A DNA stretch of 64,000 nt, taken from NCBI GenBank assembly GCA_942159475.1, contig OW804100.1, positions 9,564,127 to 9,628,126 on the forward strand, in the 5' to 3' direction. A program made the translations under genes and the position numbers. The stretch comes from Sthenelais limicola. Taxonomy: Eukaryota; Annelida; Polychaeta; Phyllodocida; Sigalionidae. Numbering within the stretch: position 1 is the first letter of the stretch; each line of letters opens with the position of its first letter. Below are positions 12,623 through 26,654 of this stretch, one piece after another. Under the pieces are notes generated by a model. The model was not told the DNA's origin. It searched no databases and saw nothing but the letters and a program-made list of their open reading frames with translations.

Positions 12623-14518
12623 TGGGAACGATAAAGACCTTGGGTCAAATAGGGTTCGCTTGATTTCAGCATAGTTATTATTTATGCAGTTAGGATTTTC
12701 TAGACCTGATAATCCTTATATGCCTCGTTTGCTCCGCAAGTAGGAACTGTTTATGTCTAATCTGGTGTGCTCGGGAAAATCCTGGCTACATTCTTTATCA
12801 TTGTTATGTCTAGATTAACTTGTTTGAGATTTTAAAACTTTTCTTGGCCTTGTTCATCCTAATTAGAAACTAAACGTATTTATTTCCGCGCGGATACATT
12901 TCCGCGCACTAAGTACTTTGACACCTTTTCGCGTGAATTTAAATTCGCACAGGAAGGAAGCCTCAAACCTTTTTTATGCAATAATTATACATCAGTGCAG
13001 GATTTATTTTCACGCATAAAGTTCGGTGCGCTAAAATAACGGAACTAATTAATACGTTTACAGTACATGAACAGCATTCAGTGTTTCATAAAATGTGATA
13101 TTAAAATTCCGGTATAAGAAGTGAGATAAAACCCATATCTGTGTGGCAGTCAATTTGCGGATTCGGCATGGACATGAAGCCGAGTTGCTTTGGCTTGCCC
13201 ACATCAAGCATGTGGGGGTTCGTTGTGTAGCATATAATGTGAGATTTAGACTTGAGGAGAGTTGAACAAGGCTCATATTCAGTACAACACTGTCCCCCTA
13301 TATATATATTTAATTCGCTTAATAAACCACACTACCAGTCCATCTCTCAGCCGCGTGATACTTGCTGTTGTATGCCTTCATCACTCATTTGGTCTTGGGG
13401 GCGTTTCTTTAGGTGACAAATACATTATTCCGATGAACCACACTGACGTCAAGATTATGTGTCACTACCTAATGATGACAGGTTTTCTGAAGACTTAATT
13501 AGGATAAATAGTCAGAGTAGAGTAGCTGGCTATTCTAAATAACCTAGGAGTAGTGACTGATTTGAATAGCAATAAATATGTTTAAATTGTGTGTGCTTTC
13601 CTTTAAACTGATGTAAAAATTGTCTTCTAACAAGATATACGGTACCATATAAACCTTATCTAATGTTCTAGGAATTTTAAAAACAATATCGGGAATATGC
13701 TTGTCTTGGAATGAGGCATTATTACTTATAAGCGTGTTGATTGAACTATCGTGACGTGTCTGGTATTAAGAAGATTTGTGGAATCCTATCCCGAACTACT
13801 GAAACGGGGGAGGGGGATACCTGCCAGGGATTCCCGCGAACAGTTTATTACCCAGTGTGGCCTTTTGAGTTGTCCTCCACGCACACGCACGTATCTGGTA
13901 TATAAGCCAATGGCAAGGCTAGTACCCAACGGCTGGACGTGGCTCTCTGCCAGTTCACATATACGTACATGCTCGCTCCAGATCGTTCCACTTCATCGGA
14001 GTCCCTAGTGCTATCCGGAAACTTAACCTCACATCAAACGTGGATATTGCTTATAATTCCTTGTTTGTTATACGCTGAGGATTCACATTTTATCTCGCAG
14101 CATGTTTCTGCTTTTCTGAAGATGGAAATCTGTTGACACAGCTCATGGTTTTGTTGAGAAAATTGTGGATTATGACTTATACCAAGTTTCTATGTACAGG
14201 AACTGAATTATGACATTGCATCATGGAATAAGCACACTGTAGTAGTTTGTTTGTACCAACGCCTCAAGTTACGGGAACTTAACTTTTTGGAACATAGTTA
14301 CTCACAAAGGATTCATTATCAGGTAGATTTCTTGCGAATATTGTAGGCGATCCTTTTAATTGAATTGACAATTGTTTTACTTATCTAACGTATCCACGTG
14401 TTTAAGCTATACCCAATAATAGGATATATATAATATATATTGATACAGTTGAACCAAGCAGGAGGTGTGTCACTTAGTAAGTACAATAATAACATTTTTT
14501 ATAGCGATATCTCCAATC

Positions 14519-14544
14519 AATATTGACTCAATTAAGTCAATATT
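14519..14544. repeat. 10-bp-arm hairpin
   Basis: Arms AATATTGACT (14519-14528) and AGTCAATATT (14535-14544) are perfectly complementary around the 6-nt loop CAATTA. It lies 0.9 kb upstream of the transporter start codon. No function is assigned. Confidence 0.7.
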
Positions 14545-15322
14545 TACAATGTTTTTTGATGGAAGGCCGTAAGTAGACTGTGACAAATGAACATCTTGGT
14601 CTGGAGGAGTTGCTTAGTAATAACACCAAGATGGCCATGGGTCGCCTGGTTTGGGCGCCACTACCGGGGGAGGGGGCAAATGTTGCGTAATTAATGTTTA
14701 TTTTTGGTTGTTGTGACCCTGCTTCGGCAACAAGTCTCTGTGTACATGCACCTCGCAACCCAATAGGATGTTTACCTTAATATTGGGAGTTTGATAGTCT
14801 TAATAGATACCTATTGCATGCTTATATGGAAACGACTGGATCTTCCTTCAAACATAAATCAGATAACAACAATATAGTAACTGCATAAAAACCTAACCGC
14901 GTGTTAACCGCTATCATTTAACTGCTGACTTTTTGCGACATTGTTTATGCATCGGTGTGTATTAAGTCACCATCACAATTTGATCATACGAAAATAGTGA
15001 GATAAAGTAACTCGAACCCCATTCACGATTTCTTTAGTGTTCAACTGGTGTTTCTTATCTTTAGAATGTCTGATGTGAAAGTGTCTTTACAGTGGCGAAC
15101 ACCTTCATATTGAATATAAGCTTCTATTCTAATCTTAGAATTTTGTTTGCCAAATACTGCCAAACTTTAGAGACAATTTAATGTGCTCCCGTGCGTCGTT
15201 GATATTTCGTTTCAACTGTGTCTTCAGTTGCCTGTTGGATTTTGACTGAATGTTTACACTTCAGTAATGGTTTATCCTGTATTGTACATTGTCAATGACA
15301 GCATACTCTTGTTTCATTCCAG

Positions 15323-15464
15323 AGCATTCCGTGCCAGGATCGACGTGAGCAATTTACCTTTGAGTATCTCCTATCAAAGCAGTAAGGGGACTGTTCCAAT
15401 CTGTATAATTGACCTCAATTAAATCTGCATCGGTGCGAGTTATTCGGACCATTTAACGAGCACC
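15323..15464 (+). other. 5' untranslated part of coding exon 1
   Basis: A good acceptor (pyrimidine-rich CTCTTGTTTCATTCCAG ending at 15322) suggests that the exon carrying the start codon may begin at 15323, so that the leader is spliced from further upstream. An in-frame TAA at 15420-15422 closes the frame 45 nt before the ATG, so translation cannot start further upstream in this exon. If the acceptor is not used, transcription would have to start within this stretch, where I see no TATA box. Confidence 0.45.
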
Positions 15465-15660
15465 ATGGCCATATCATCGTGTTGTAAGAAGGAAGAAAGT
15501 GCGGGAGTGGAGGAGACGAACGCTGAGGCCGGGAGGACTGAGGGAAGTGGACGCGTCCAGTGGGCATCTCCCACAGAATTTCTCCTCACCTGCATTGGCT
15601 ACAGTGTAGGATTAGGCAATGTCTGGCGCTTCCCTTACCTCTGCTATAAGAGCGGAGGAG
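15465..15660 (+). CDS. SLC6 transporter exon 1: N-terminus and TM1
   Basis: Encodes residues 1-65 and the first base of codon 66 (phase 1 donor, GTAAGT at 15661). The ATG has a strong animal start context (CACCATGG), and an in-frame stop lies 45 nt upstream. The cytosolic N-terminus is short, about 36 residues, and rich in Glu, Ala and Ser. R30-V-Q-W33 is the family's inner-gate Arg/Trp pair. TM1 carries [20 protein letters not shown]: Gly49 at the carboxylate-site position, Asn52 for Na1 and Arg55 of the outer gate. Ser47 stands where most members have Ala (LeuT Ala22, a Na1 backbone ligand). Confidence 0.95.
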
Positions 15661-18600
15661 GTAAGTAAATAGCTCATTGATACCCATCCATCAGCAATAT
15701 ATTAATACTTATGACTCCCAAAAATGGGTCGAATTTAAGATTGACAAATACATTCGTGATTGATTTTTTAAAAATTTAATTTCATTTAAAATTATTTTTG
15801 GTTGAAGGAAATGGGACGCATTCATTCGTGAAACTAAAGGCAAGATTTGAGTTGGGGGGCGGGGGGGGGGGGCACCAGAAAAGAAAGCGGCAGAATTAAA
15901 TGAAATAAAAATGTGGTCCCGTTGTATCAAATAATATAATTATGTGTTGTCTGTTCCTCATAGAAAGTTGAGGGACAGTTACTGGTTGAGGCAGGGCGCT
16001 GTTGTAATTCCTTTTGAATTTCCCATTCAGCGATGTTGTCAATCAGGTGTAGGTGAATTATAAATGGTACTAGTGACCCACCGACAAGGTATAACAGTAA
16101 AAAGATAATCAGCCATACGTACCATCTTCAATTAAAACAATATAATAGCTATAATTTGCCATTTAGACATCTAGATTTCTGTGGCATCTAGTGTTCTACC
16201 CATCATGTTGGCCACCAAACCAGGTGCTAAAACAATTGATACTGAAATACATTTTTGTTCTGCGAATGAAGGGATATGTATTATCCCGTCAGTGAAAAGG
16301 AGACTAGCATTTGTCTCGTTACTTAGTAGACCCCGGGATTCTGAGGTGAACTCAAGGTTTGCCTCTGAAGAATATTTTTACTCGTCAGGTCTGGCTGTAT
16401 GCATATATACTGAGTGGTACGGGTCGTATGTTGGGACGGAGGAGGCGCTCCAACCACCACGTGGGCTCTCCTGTTTATTCTGCTGTCTGTATGGAGTTGG
16501 GAGAGAGGCAGTGTCTATGTTCTTCCTAGTAACATATCTCTTTATCTCCTGGACAGATAACTCCCCACATCCTTCATAACTGTAACTCAACTCTGGCGTG
16601 GGGAAGTAGATCTAGATTTGAATTCCTGTTCCTGTATATTTCTCTTATACTTCTTGGTGTCGATTACTATCTAAATATCCATGTTGGGCAGGAGAGTGGG
16701 TATTAATTTGGGGAATTGAAAAAAAGCCCCGTGCTATTGGTTTCATAATTAAGTTGGGGCTTTTATGCCACAAGGATTTTTTTTAGGAACGAATTGAAAT
16801 CCAGCTTCTGTGTACTCTGGCTCATATGACTAATATAACGAGCTCCAAATCTGTCTGTATTCGTTGTTGCGTTTGTATGTAACTAATCTACACGTACTGT
16901 ATGCATAAACGAAACAGTCCCAGTTGGAGGCAATCCCACCTGACCCCAACATAACACAACAGGACCTCCTCCCTACTGAATGAGGGTCCACCAGGTGCAT
17001 AGAGCCCGGCTCAATAAGTTAACACTTACGCCCACCGGCACTGCACATAGTGGTAAATAAACTCTAGAGCATTTTTATGTGTACACGAAACGGCTGAATG
17101 GTCGCTTATATCATACTATGGAAGTTCTCGTGTACAAATGGTACAATTTATTGGGCAGCAACTTCTTCCATTGTTAATTAAGCAGCTTTTTGCGGTATTG
17201 CTCCAGTGAATCGCTGGGTTACGCAGCATTTTTTCTCTTTTTAGATCAATGTCTGTCATTCTTCCATTTTTTGCTACGCATTCACTGCTTCTCTCTGACA
17301 AAAAAATCCCGCCATGATTTTGAAAGGTTCATTCAAGTGTCACTGAGAGTTAAATTACAGTATGTTTACAATCACTTCAAAGGTCGAAGCACTTAGCGAT
17401 AAACTTCCTTTGATTGCAATTTTTTTTTGAAAGGCTAATCTTTTATGATCAGGATGTTAGTAAAGTAATCATCGCTCTTACTTAGTAATCTTGAAGGTCA
17501 ACTATGTGACTTTTATCGTCACGTGCAAAAAAGACCGTACTTTGACAGAAATTGCGTTCCTGATTTTGATAAGGAATTCTTGAATTTTCATTGTGAAGGA
17601 TCCATGAATGGAAGCCTGTCTCGTACGTGGCCTGTGGCTGCTATTACTATGCCCGAGTTAGTGTACTTGTCATCCTCTTGGCACACACATGCAATAATAT
17701 CAAGTGCCAATGAAGTTTGACCAACTTATTATAATATTCTCTTTGCTGGCAGATGATTCTCAATGGGGCCACCGGAAAAGCTATAGCAGTTCTCGCCTTG
17801 TGTGAATGGCGTTGACTTGAGATGAGCTGCCGACCATGACATAGCATCAATCTAAGCTTATAGTGCAATGGAATTTTACGTATCCCTATATATCACGAGT
17901 GGGTAGATCTTCATGCATGTATTTCAATTTATTATACATCATGCGTTTTTGCTATTTAGTATAATACGAGACAATAGCTTGGCCCACGCTCTACTGGCAG
18001 GCTGGCCGAGTGATGAACTGACATGAGTAGCCATTGATCTCTGAACGCGTCCATCTGGAGCGGAATAAAGGTGGATACATACGAACATAGATGGAAGTGA
18101 CGTACTTGAATATTGCATTTCCGATGCTTTTGTCAGCACTTAGTAGATGCGATCTTGAAGCTCTTGGCGTTTTATGAATGTTTGCGCGTCCTTCGTCCAA
18201 CACTTGTATCTAAGGAACCAACATTCCATGCGGTCTCTAGACACCTCAACACATTTTGTCTGCCGATTATAATGTATAATCTCGATATGCATTGCATGGT
18301 GCATTGCTGTCATTGATAGTAGTCTGGTTATTTTTAATGAATCATTCACTTGTCGACAAGATTTATTAAACATTAAATAAACTTAGTGACCTAGACCCTC
18401 GACATCCAAGATAGCCTGGGGCAATCAATGATCATGTCTAGCCCTTTTGATTTGAATTATGAAAATGATGATAAAAAGATTTTCTGGTCTACATCCAGTC
18501 TGCTTTGGGCATCACCACCCCCGGTGCCAAAAAGAAGTGCGATTTAGTCTGTCCTCTCACCTCCCTGAGTGCACATGGTTATCCCGTTTTGACCTATTGT

Positions 18601-21600
18601 GATAATGCACTGTTCACACACACCTCAATATTCTTGTGACTCAGGAGGCTGGGAATCTCTAGTAGAAAGGAATTCCTTCGGAGGCGTGGGTGCTGCTTTA
18701 TATATATATATAGGGGATATTGGCTCCACCTTCATTATTACATTCTGCTTTGTAGGACAAGGGGAACCTGGGGGCCTCATGGGTGGTTTATCGGCAGACA
18801 CATGTCATAAGTTTTATCTGCTTGACTGCTTGGGCAAATTGAGATGCGGCCAGATTTCTTTTATCATGAACGTCAATGGCGGATCAAAACGCGCCGCTCC
18901 CACCTTAAACCTACAACCTAAATAGCTTTCGAATTTGTAAATACGTGTCGTCATAGGTGCACAAGCTTATAATCACTTCTTGCTTAACATGTATGATACT
19001 TTTACTCCCGATGTATTTATTGAAGCAGTCTAAATTCATCTGCCAACAGTGTTATTAATACATGCCGTGAAATGCATGAGAAATGTACTGAATGTGAGAA
19101 CTGGGGGATATATTCTGGAATGTCATAGCAATGAGCATACATTCATCAAGTTCTAAGGTCATAAATCGTGCTGGATCATCACATTGTCGACACTATCATA
19201 TATGTGTATGTCATTGGTTCTTTTTATGCTGTTGCCCTGGTCACCAACTTCTTACGCATTTATATTCTTTCGATGGTCAATTATTAGCTTTCAAAAGCTG
19301 TCTATCCTCGGTCTATGGTGACCGGAAGTGTAAAATGCCCTAATATCACCCACCGTGTTACCATGTAACTGTAAGGAGTTTACTGATCTAATGTGAAGAA
19401 GTGCAGCATCAATTACTTACAATTACAATTGATTATTATTTCCATACACGGCAACAGCATATCTATAGGGCGTGGACTCCCGTAATTCTTGTTTAATAAC
19501 TCTTTGAAGATGGTTCTCGAACCTATTCGCCAATATTTACTTAATACTTGCTTTGTCACATCACCCCCACCCACCCACTCTTCAACCATTGCTCTACCTA
19601 CGCATATTAATGTGAGTGTCATTGAGATTTGGAGTGTGGCGGACACATGTCCCACTAGCGTCCATGTCTGTATGGGCGAGCCAATGAGAAGCTACTTGAT
19701 GGTCTTTTACAGCACATGGTCGCCTTCTCCTCCCCCCCTCCCTCCCCTGCACCACGTGGTCTCACTGGCCAGCAGCAGCCATCTCAAGGTTTTCTATCCT
19801 GGCTGTTGGGTTTCCTGCGTAAGCTTGCAGGCTTTATGGTTCACCAGACCCAGGGCATGAAGTGCAATAAAAGGGTTTTGGGGCCACCTAGATTTTCTTA
19901 GGTGAAAGAACTGAGGTCCTAGGTGTATAGACATGCTTGAGGTATGTGTGGAGGGGGTTGGGGGTTGGGGGTTGACAGGAACGTCAAGGCTCTGGGAGAG
20001 TTTGGCCAAGATTCAAGTACTTGAGCTGCAATAAGCATGATACGTGTCACTCACTGCATGTTCACGCAGGGGACAGGTGTGTGGTCAAACTATTTCCCTC
20101 TTACAAACAAGGTGGACCCGGTCTCTAATGCGATTAGCTGCCTAAAGAAAGAATGGAGCAAGTTATTAGTAGTTTGAAGCACTCACTGTGTCAGTCATTG
20201 AAAGTAATAAAGCCTACTAATGATTGGGTCTCCTAAAGGCCTGACTTATTCATCTTGCTCACATACTGATCATTCTACGAATTTACCCCCCCCCCCCCCC
20301 CCCAAAGACACACACACACACCATATACCACTGCACAAATGTATCTAATTCTGTGGCCGCGGCCACTTTTTTTACATTGATTATTTCTATTATGAAAATG
20401 TTCTCGTCCACTTCGATTGAGAAAAGAAAGTATACTCAAAGCCTTTGCCTAGGATTAATTGTTCTCGTATAATTTGTTTAGTTGTCCACCTACGTCCCGA
20501 GTGGGCGTTGCAGTGTTTGGTTGTCATAGCCACTTTAGATCATGGCTTTTGTAACAAGACAAGTAGAAAGTGGTTAAGCCTGCATATATGTGACTTGTGG
20601 TTAGTTTTAAATATTTAGAAAATGTTTTCAATGTAAGCACTACATACACTAAACACAATACATATAAATCAGTTTTAGCCCCACCCGATCCTAAGTGGCT
20701 GTATGATGCGTCTCCTGTTATCTAATGCTATTTTTTTTATCTTGCCAACCCACCAATCACCGCCCTATTTAACAATTGTTTACCACAAGGATACACTTGT
20801 CATTCGTGTAAAGCAAGTCATTTTTAGGTTGGGCCCCGAGTGCTCGAGCATCATTATCCGCTACCAATAAGTTTTTTTGTTCATCTGACACAAGGACGAA
20901 ATTGATTCGCTGCACAAAACTACCTTTTTATTTTAATACCTTGCTCGTCAAGGTATCGGGAATTATTCAAATAACATTCAAGGCCGCCTATGTTAAATAT
21001 CAAACTCTTTAGATTAGACGTATCATTGCTCTGAATTGATTTTTATATAGATTTATATTATATCATTGGCCCATTCGCAGACCTAGTCCTTGCGGAATTT
21101 GTAAGAATCAAAAGTACGACTGCGCCAAAATTGTATTAGTAATGCGTATATTTCAACTTGGGTTCTAAGGTCTGGGTTTTGCTCACTTGAATGTAGAAGG
21201 TGGGAGGTATTCCTACTGCCGCCCATTCTTGGGTATTAGCTCCACCTAATACACACACGTATTGTTGTTAATCTCAACAAGAGGAGGCGATTAGGCCAGC
21301 AATATGCGACTTACTTCTTGCATTTCAGGTCCGAATATGTTCTAGTTTCAGCTTAGCTGGGCACAATCGGGCGTAAAGTAAGCAATCACTCGCCCAGCTG
21401 GTCACGTGTAGGGCTATATATCTATACATTGATAAATCTGTTCGTCTTGGCTCATGGCAAACGCCATTTGAATTAATGAAAATTGGGTGTCTTCTTAAAA
21501 ATGCCTACAAGTCTACAAATCTAGTTTGGGGAGGACCGCGAATTGACCCTTTGACCAGTCTCGGTGCATCAAGGTTTTGACTGGGATCAAAAAGTTCACG

Positions 21601-22331
21601 TAAACAGTTTGGCTTCTTGCCACATATCTGTAAGTCACTACTGTTATTGTTGTGCAATATTGCGCAATATTCCATTTGAATCGTCCCTAAATGATTTTGA
21701 TATTATGTCTACTTTTGTTAGAATATGCAGTGTAAGTTTCTATGTAACATGAACTTTAAATAGTTTAAATATGGCACTTATTTTTTTGTTGACAAATTAG
21801 AAATTAGGTTGTATCAGAAATTTGTAAGACTTTCAATTTAAGGTTTTTCCTTTTATAGAAATGGTAGTTTGCGTTACTCTATCATGTGTTAAAACAAGCT
21901 ATTTGCCTACACCAATGTCCTCCCCTTTTACTTAATATAGTTTATGGTTCATTACTTCGAAATTTCCATCCAGGCCAGTCAAGCTGATATTATATATAGG
22001 GTGAATAGATGTCAACTATGCAATGACGTCAAGCCCAATGATTGACTGTATTTTGGGGCGAAAACGGTCGCGGTGCATGCTTGTCACCACAGATGTCTAA
22101 ATCTAATGATCGCTCATGAATTATATCAAATTTAGAACTACGAATACAATTGCTGTGTAGTTCGTGATCATATGTGCCTTCTCAAGATTTTTCATCTTCA
22201 ACTTTGTTTTGTTTTATATCTCTGGTTAAATTTCTATACTTTCGTCTCGTAGTAAGGGGAGTTCCCTTTGATGTCAAGGTCTTGTCGAGCTTGCTTATGT
22301 TACTAACTACTTGTGTATCGCAAAATTTATG

Positions 22332-22362
<31 letters not shown>

Positions 22363-25300
22363 ACTTTTCAATAGTTGCAATTAGATAACTACTAGGTCTT
22401 TTAATTTGATATGAACTAATGACATGTTATTGTGATATCCGTCTATGGATAAATATAATATACATTAAATCCGTTAAGTGGAAATATGAAGTTTATTAAC
22501 ACTGACATGGAATAAAATAGGATGGTTTCCCAGCGGAGAATGGGATCAGTATTGTGACTATAGTATGTTTCTAGATGGTTCGTTTATATCACCAGTATCT
22601 TTTTATATTTATACACAATCGACAATGAGCCTACTACGACTACCTATAATCCCCTTACGAAGGGAAGACCTGTGTTGTTGCTATTTATTGTGACGTGAAG
22701 GACGTCCTTATCTCGACCTTGCCGCCATTGGAGGATCGAGCCCTCTAAAAGCTCGTTTCTGATTGGTGCAGATTGAGGGGCGAGTCGGGGGCTGGCAGTG
22801 ATCTTAGGCATTCATGCAGCATTGTACGCTTTCGCTGAGCTGTGACGTCAAACGGTGTTTTGTTCGCCTGGAAGATTGATAGCCTTGCACGGTATCCACT
22901 CCTTAATCTAAAGTAAAGGTAGCCAGGGAAAAACCAATGGTATTTGGCGATTCTCTCCATTGAGGCTCACTATAGTCGGTATGAAAAGTATTTGAAATGA
23001 AAAAAAAAAGGTTTCGAAAACTCATTGAACTGATACCATGAAACGGTTACAGACCACTACAGACTATATGCGCATAATTAATATAGTTTGTCTATACATG
23101 TATATTAATATATATATGTATCTCTTAAGTTTAAAACTGGAGGGTCATGGCCACATAGTCATTAGCATATATGTAATGTATTGCTGCTAGCATCTGTTGC
23201 ATCAACTGACAATACCCAGTTCACTCTTTGGTTTACTAGGAATGTTATTACATGACTCGCAGTATATTGTAATATGGCAGTATCATGGGTCATTCATATC
23301 CATATATTAACAGACGTATGTATTGATCTATTTCGAGTCCAGATCTGCATAGACGTCGAATAACCGTTATGGTATTCAAGGCATGTATTCAAGCTTAATT
23401 CTTAGAAAAACTCTAATGCATGAATGGCTCACTAAATCTATTACCTATCAGCCAAATAAATGCTATGTGGTTTGAATTAAGTAATTCCTTCGTCGGTGTG
23501 TATTCATTCTTCCCCATGACTCAGAATTTTTAAAAATCCCTTACAAGTAAGCCTTATTTATTTATGAATTTTCTAGAACTGAGAAGGATCTTACGGAACC
23601 TTGTCCTTTCTTTCTACGCCACTTTGGTTTCTGTTAAGGCAATTATTTGCTATGTACTTTGTTTTGTATAGACAATTCAATTTTGTTAGTTTTCACTGGT
23701 ATTTGATAGTATGAAACAAAGCCTTAACTTTGCAAACCTTCCCATAGACAAATAAACTTTTTGCTACCATCCTTTGCTTGCAAGGTCAAAGTTGTTCAAC
23801 ATTTACGTAGCGACACTCGCTCGATCTAGAATTATGTTTACATGCATTAAGTTTGTAGCCATTGTTTGTTCGAGATAAACTACGTTTTTGATGTACTTCA
23901 CGTTTATTTGAATATGTCCTTCTGATGAAAAAGGTTATTTCACGAGGTGCAAATTCTCCGAAATCTTAACCCGTCCTTTGGTACGGGTGGCCTGTCTAAG
24001 GAGTGGGCAGGAATAGATCGAAGCTGACAAAGGATGGCCTGGATGGACTGGATGAACTGAATCCTATACTTGTTGACAGCAGGGTTTCATGCTGGGTTTT
24101 AACCCTACTCAAAGCCACAATTCAAATACTACCTACAATGGAATTCTTCTCCCATTATGGAAATAAACTTTGAAAGCCCCAGTGAAGAGGACACATTGTG
24201 AAACTATTGTTTGAGATCCGGTTATTCAGCGTAGGAGCTTAGTGAAAGACGCCTTGAAGCATAGTTTAGTAATCTCCGCCATTATCTTAATCTTATAATC
24301 TATTTTTGTGGTTAGCCATGAAGTAAACATCCGGATAGACGCCTGCATTTTTCTCTCTGTGCACCATATTTACGTGAACATCTTTCTCCAACATGACATC
24401 CCTGTGTTGTTGATACCCGGTAGACCAGCTACAATAGCTATTATCACATCATTTACCGCCATTGAATAGTCAAAAGGTGGTTCATCCCTAAGCCTCCCTC
24501 GCTCAGGTCGTTGGCCTCTAATGTTTAATAGAGGCCGTTGACCGGTGACTGTGCAGCTTGTTTTTGTTTACTGCATTACTTTTACCCTTTAAATAATGAT
24601 TGATATTGAAATTGATATGGTATCGGTTGTGGTCATAAACCTCATCACCTGAAAAGTGTCATCGGAAATTGTTTAATAAAAAAAATAAACATAAATGGTC
24701 ATATGGATATTCGCAGTTATGATAAATAGTTTGTTGTTCCCGCGGTTCTGGGTACCATAGACTAATAGTCATTAATTATGTCGGGGGAAAACCTCTAAAT
24801 TCAGGAGCCTATTATCACGTGTGATACTATGGATTAGAAAACAGTAGATAAAGATTTACACATTTAATAACCTTGCTGAATCTACTTTTGATCCTGTCTA
24901 GGATTAAAGAGAGAACTGAGAAGTGATATGTCACATGCTGATTTATGTGATTGTCTGTAGAGAAGTGACGTGGATGAGATGTAGGGATGGGCACAGTGTG
25001 TAGTGTTTGTATACACTGGTGCTGGTAATTGCAGGTGTGGCGGTGTGTGCTCATTCTGTGAATGCAGCAGCGCCAGACAGGAGCCAGTCGATGATGCTCC
25101 ATCTGCTCCTCGCCCTCTGCTCACTAGGCAGTATTATTATGGTTCCACGTACGGCCTTGGCTTCGGCTTGGTGAGGAATACACGAGCTCTGAGGTGTGTG
25201 GTAGAGAAAGGGCTCTATGGGGCTAGAATACGTAGTCACTGGTTTTCCTCATTAAGTAAGATTTTGGTCTGTGAGAAAAGCATGATATAAGAAGTGAATG

Positions 25301-26623
25301 CGTCAATATGTGCAGTCACCAGTGTCATGGAGCCCGGCCTGTTCAACCTCTGGAGACGAGGTTGTGACTGGTGCCTTGTGTTCACGCAGCTGCGCATGCA
25401 AGGCTGGATCAGGAGCAGGACAACGTGAGCCAGTGGCTGCCGCATGTCCCTCACATCAACTATGCTTACTACGCACTATTGTGGAACATTACTACAACTC
25501 CAGCTGCCCATTGCCGCCATTGCAGCAGCAGCAGCTGCTGCTGCTGCTGCAGCCGCGGCCTGGTTCTAATATATTGAGTTACTATGGCAACCAGGGCCTC
25601 GGAACACAACCACTCACTCCATTCCCAAGTCCCGCCTTTTTGTCGGGAGTTGTGAGAGAAGACGAGATTAAATCACTATAAAGAAATATAATCATGCATC
25701 AATTAATGAGGCATTTATGTAATTTTTGTCTTCCTTTAATAATCGAAAATATATTCTTGCATAATAAGCAGTGTGATGTTACGTGGTTTGCCTAATTAAA
25801 TATAATCCGTTATCCTATACGGTACCTTACCCTAAGACGGAACCTAGGAATTCTAAAAAAGTATAAGATAAATGTTGGGCGTAATGTCAAGCGGCAGACT
25901 TGGGACAGTAGAGCTGGATACTGTTGTGTACAATGCCGGATAGGTGCCACTAGTTGTGGTCTGGACGGTCTAGCTGAGGTGTGAGATATTGTGTGACGTC
26001 TGCACCCGACGAACCTGCTTCTATTGGAAGTTGTGTGTTTACAATAGTACCTGTCCTACCACTGTCATTGTCTCCTTCACCATGAGGTACAAACACTTCC
26101 ACTCATGTTCCACGTATGGGCCCATCTCCAGCCGCACACCATCAGACAGGCAGGAAAAAGCGACGAGGGAGCAACATTGTCTCTAAGAGCTCTTAGGGCC
26201 TGGCATGAGAGATGGTGTGCTGGGGCCCAATGTGAGCCAGTAGATGTCTACTGGCTGGTGGAGGAGGCTGAGTAGGACATGTTGAGGCGCTGGCGGCACC
26301 CGGGGGTGGGAGGGTTAATGCTCATATCGATCTGTCTGTCTAGATACGTGGCCAACATCCAGTCCATCCACCTTTTGCATCCCGTTCTGCAGGTTATAGC
26401 ATTCTATGCTTCTGCGCCGTTGATACACCTCCTGGTCTAGCTTTTATGCAAAGACTACTACTGGTAGTTCATGTTATTGAGGATGAATGGATGAGACCAT
26501 TTGGACCCCTCCCCTATGATAAGGGCAATGGTTCCCGTCAATAAATGTAGGTGGGCTGCCAGGATGCTAGAGGTTAGAAGGAGTGAATGATTTGTTTACA
26601 AGAAGCGGTCAATGACTCTTACC

Positions 26624-26654
<31 letters not shown>

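Larger units (their letters stand above)
5901..15322. other. upstream non-coding region
   Basis: This is about 9.4 kb of AT-rich sequence without a recognisable gene. It contains a G-run (8619-8634), compound GT/G and C/AC microsatellites (10149-10176, 10673-10702), a C-run (12603-12622), a CRE octamer (13444-13451) and a 10-bp-arm hairpin (14519-14544). Open frames of 60-126 codons occur on both strands, but none has a family motif I recognise. It may contain untranslated leader exons of the transporter. Confidence 0.55.

Noticed and set aside
16181..16579. 132-codon open frame inside intron 1
   Set aside because: No family similarity and no start or splice context; length within chance for a 64-kb window.
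25298..25681. 127-codon open frame in the GC-rich patch of intron 1
   Set aside because: It exists because the patch is GC-rich and contains the CAG/CTG tract; no motif, no splice support.
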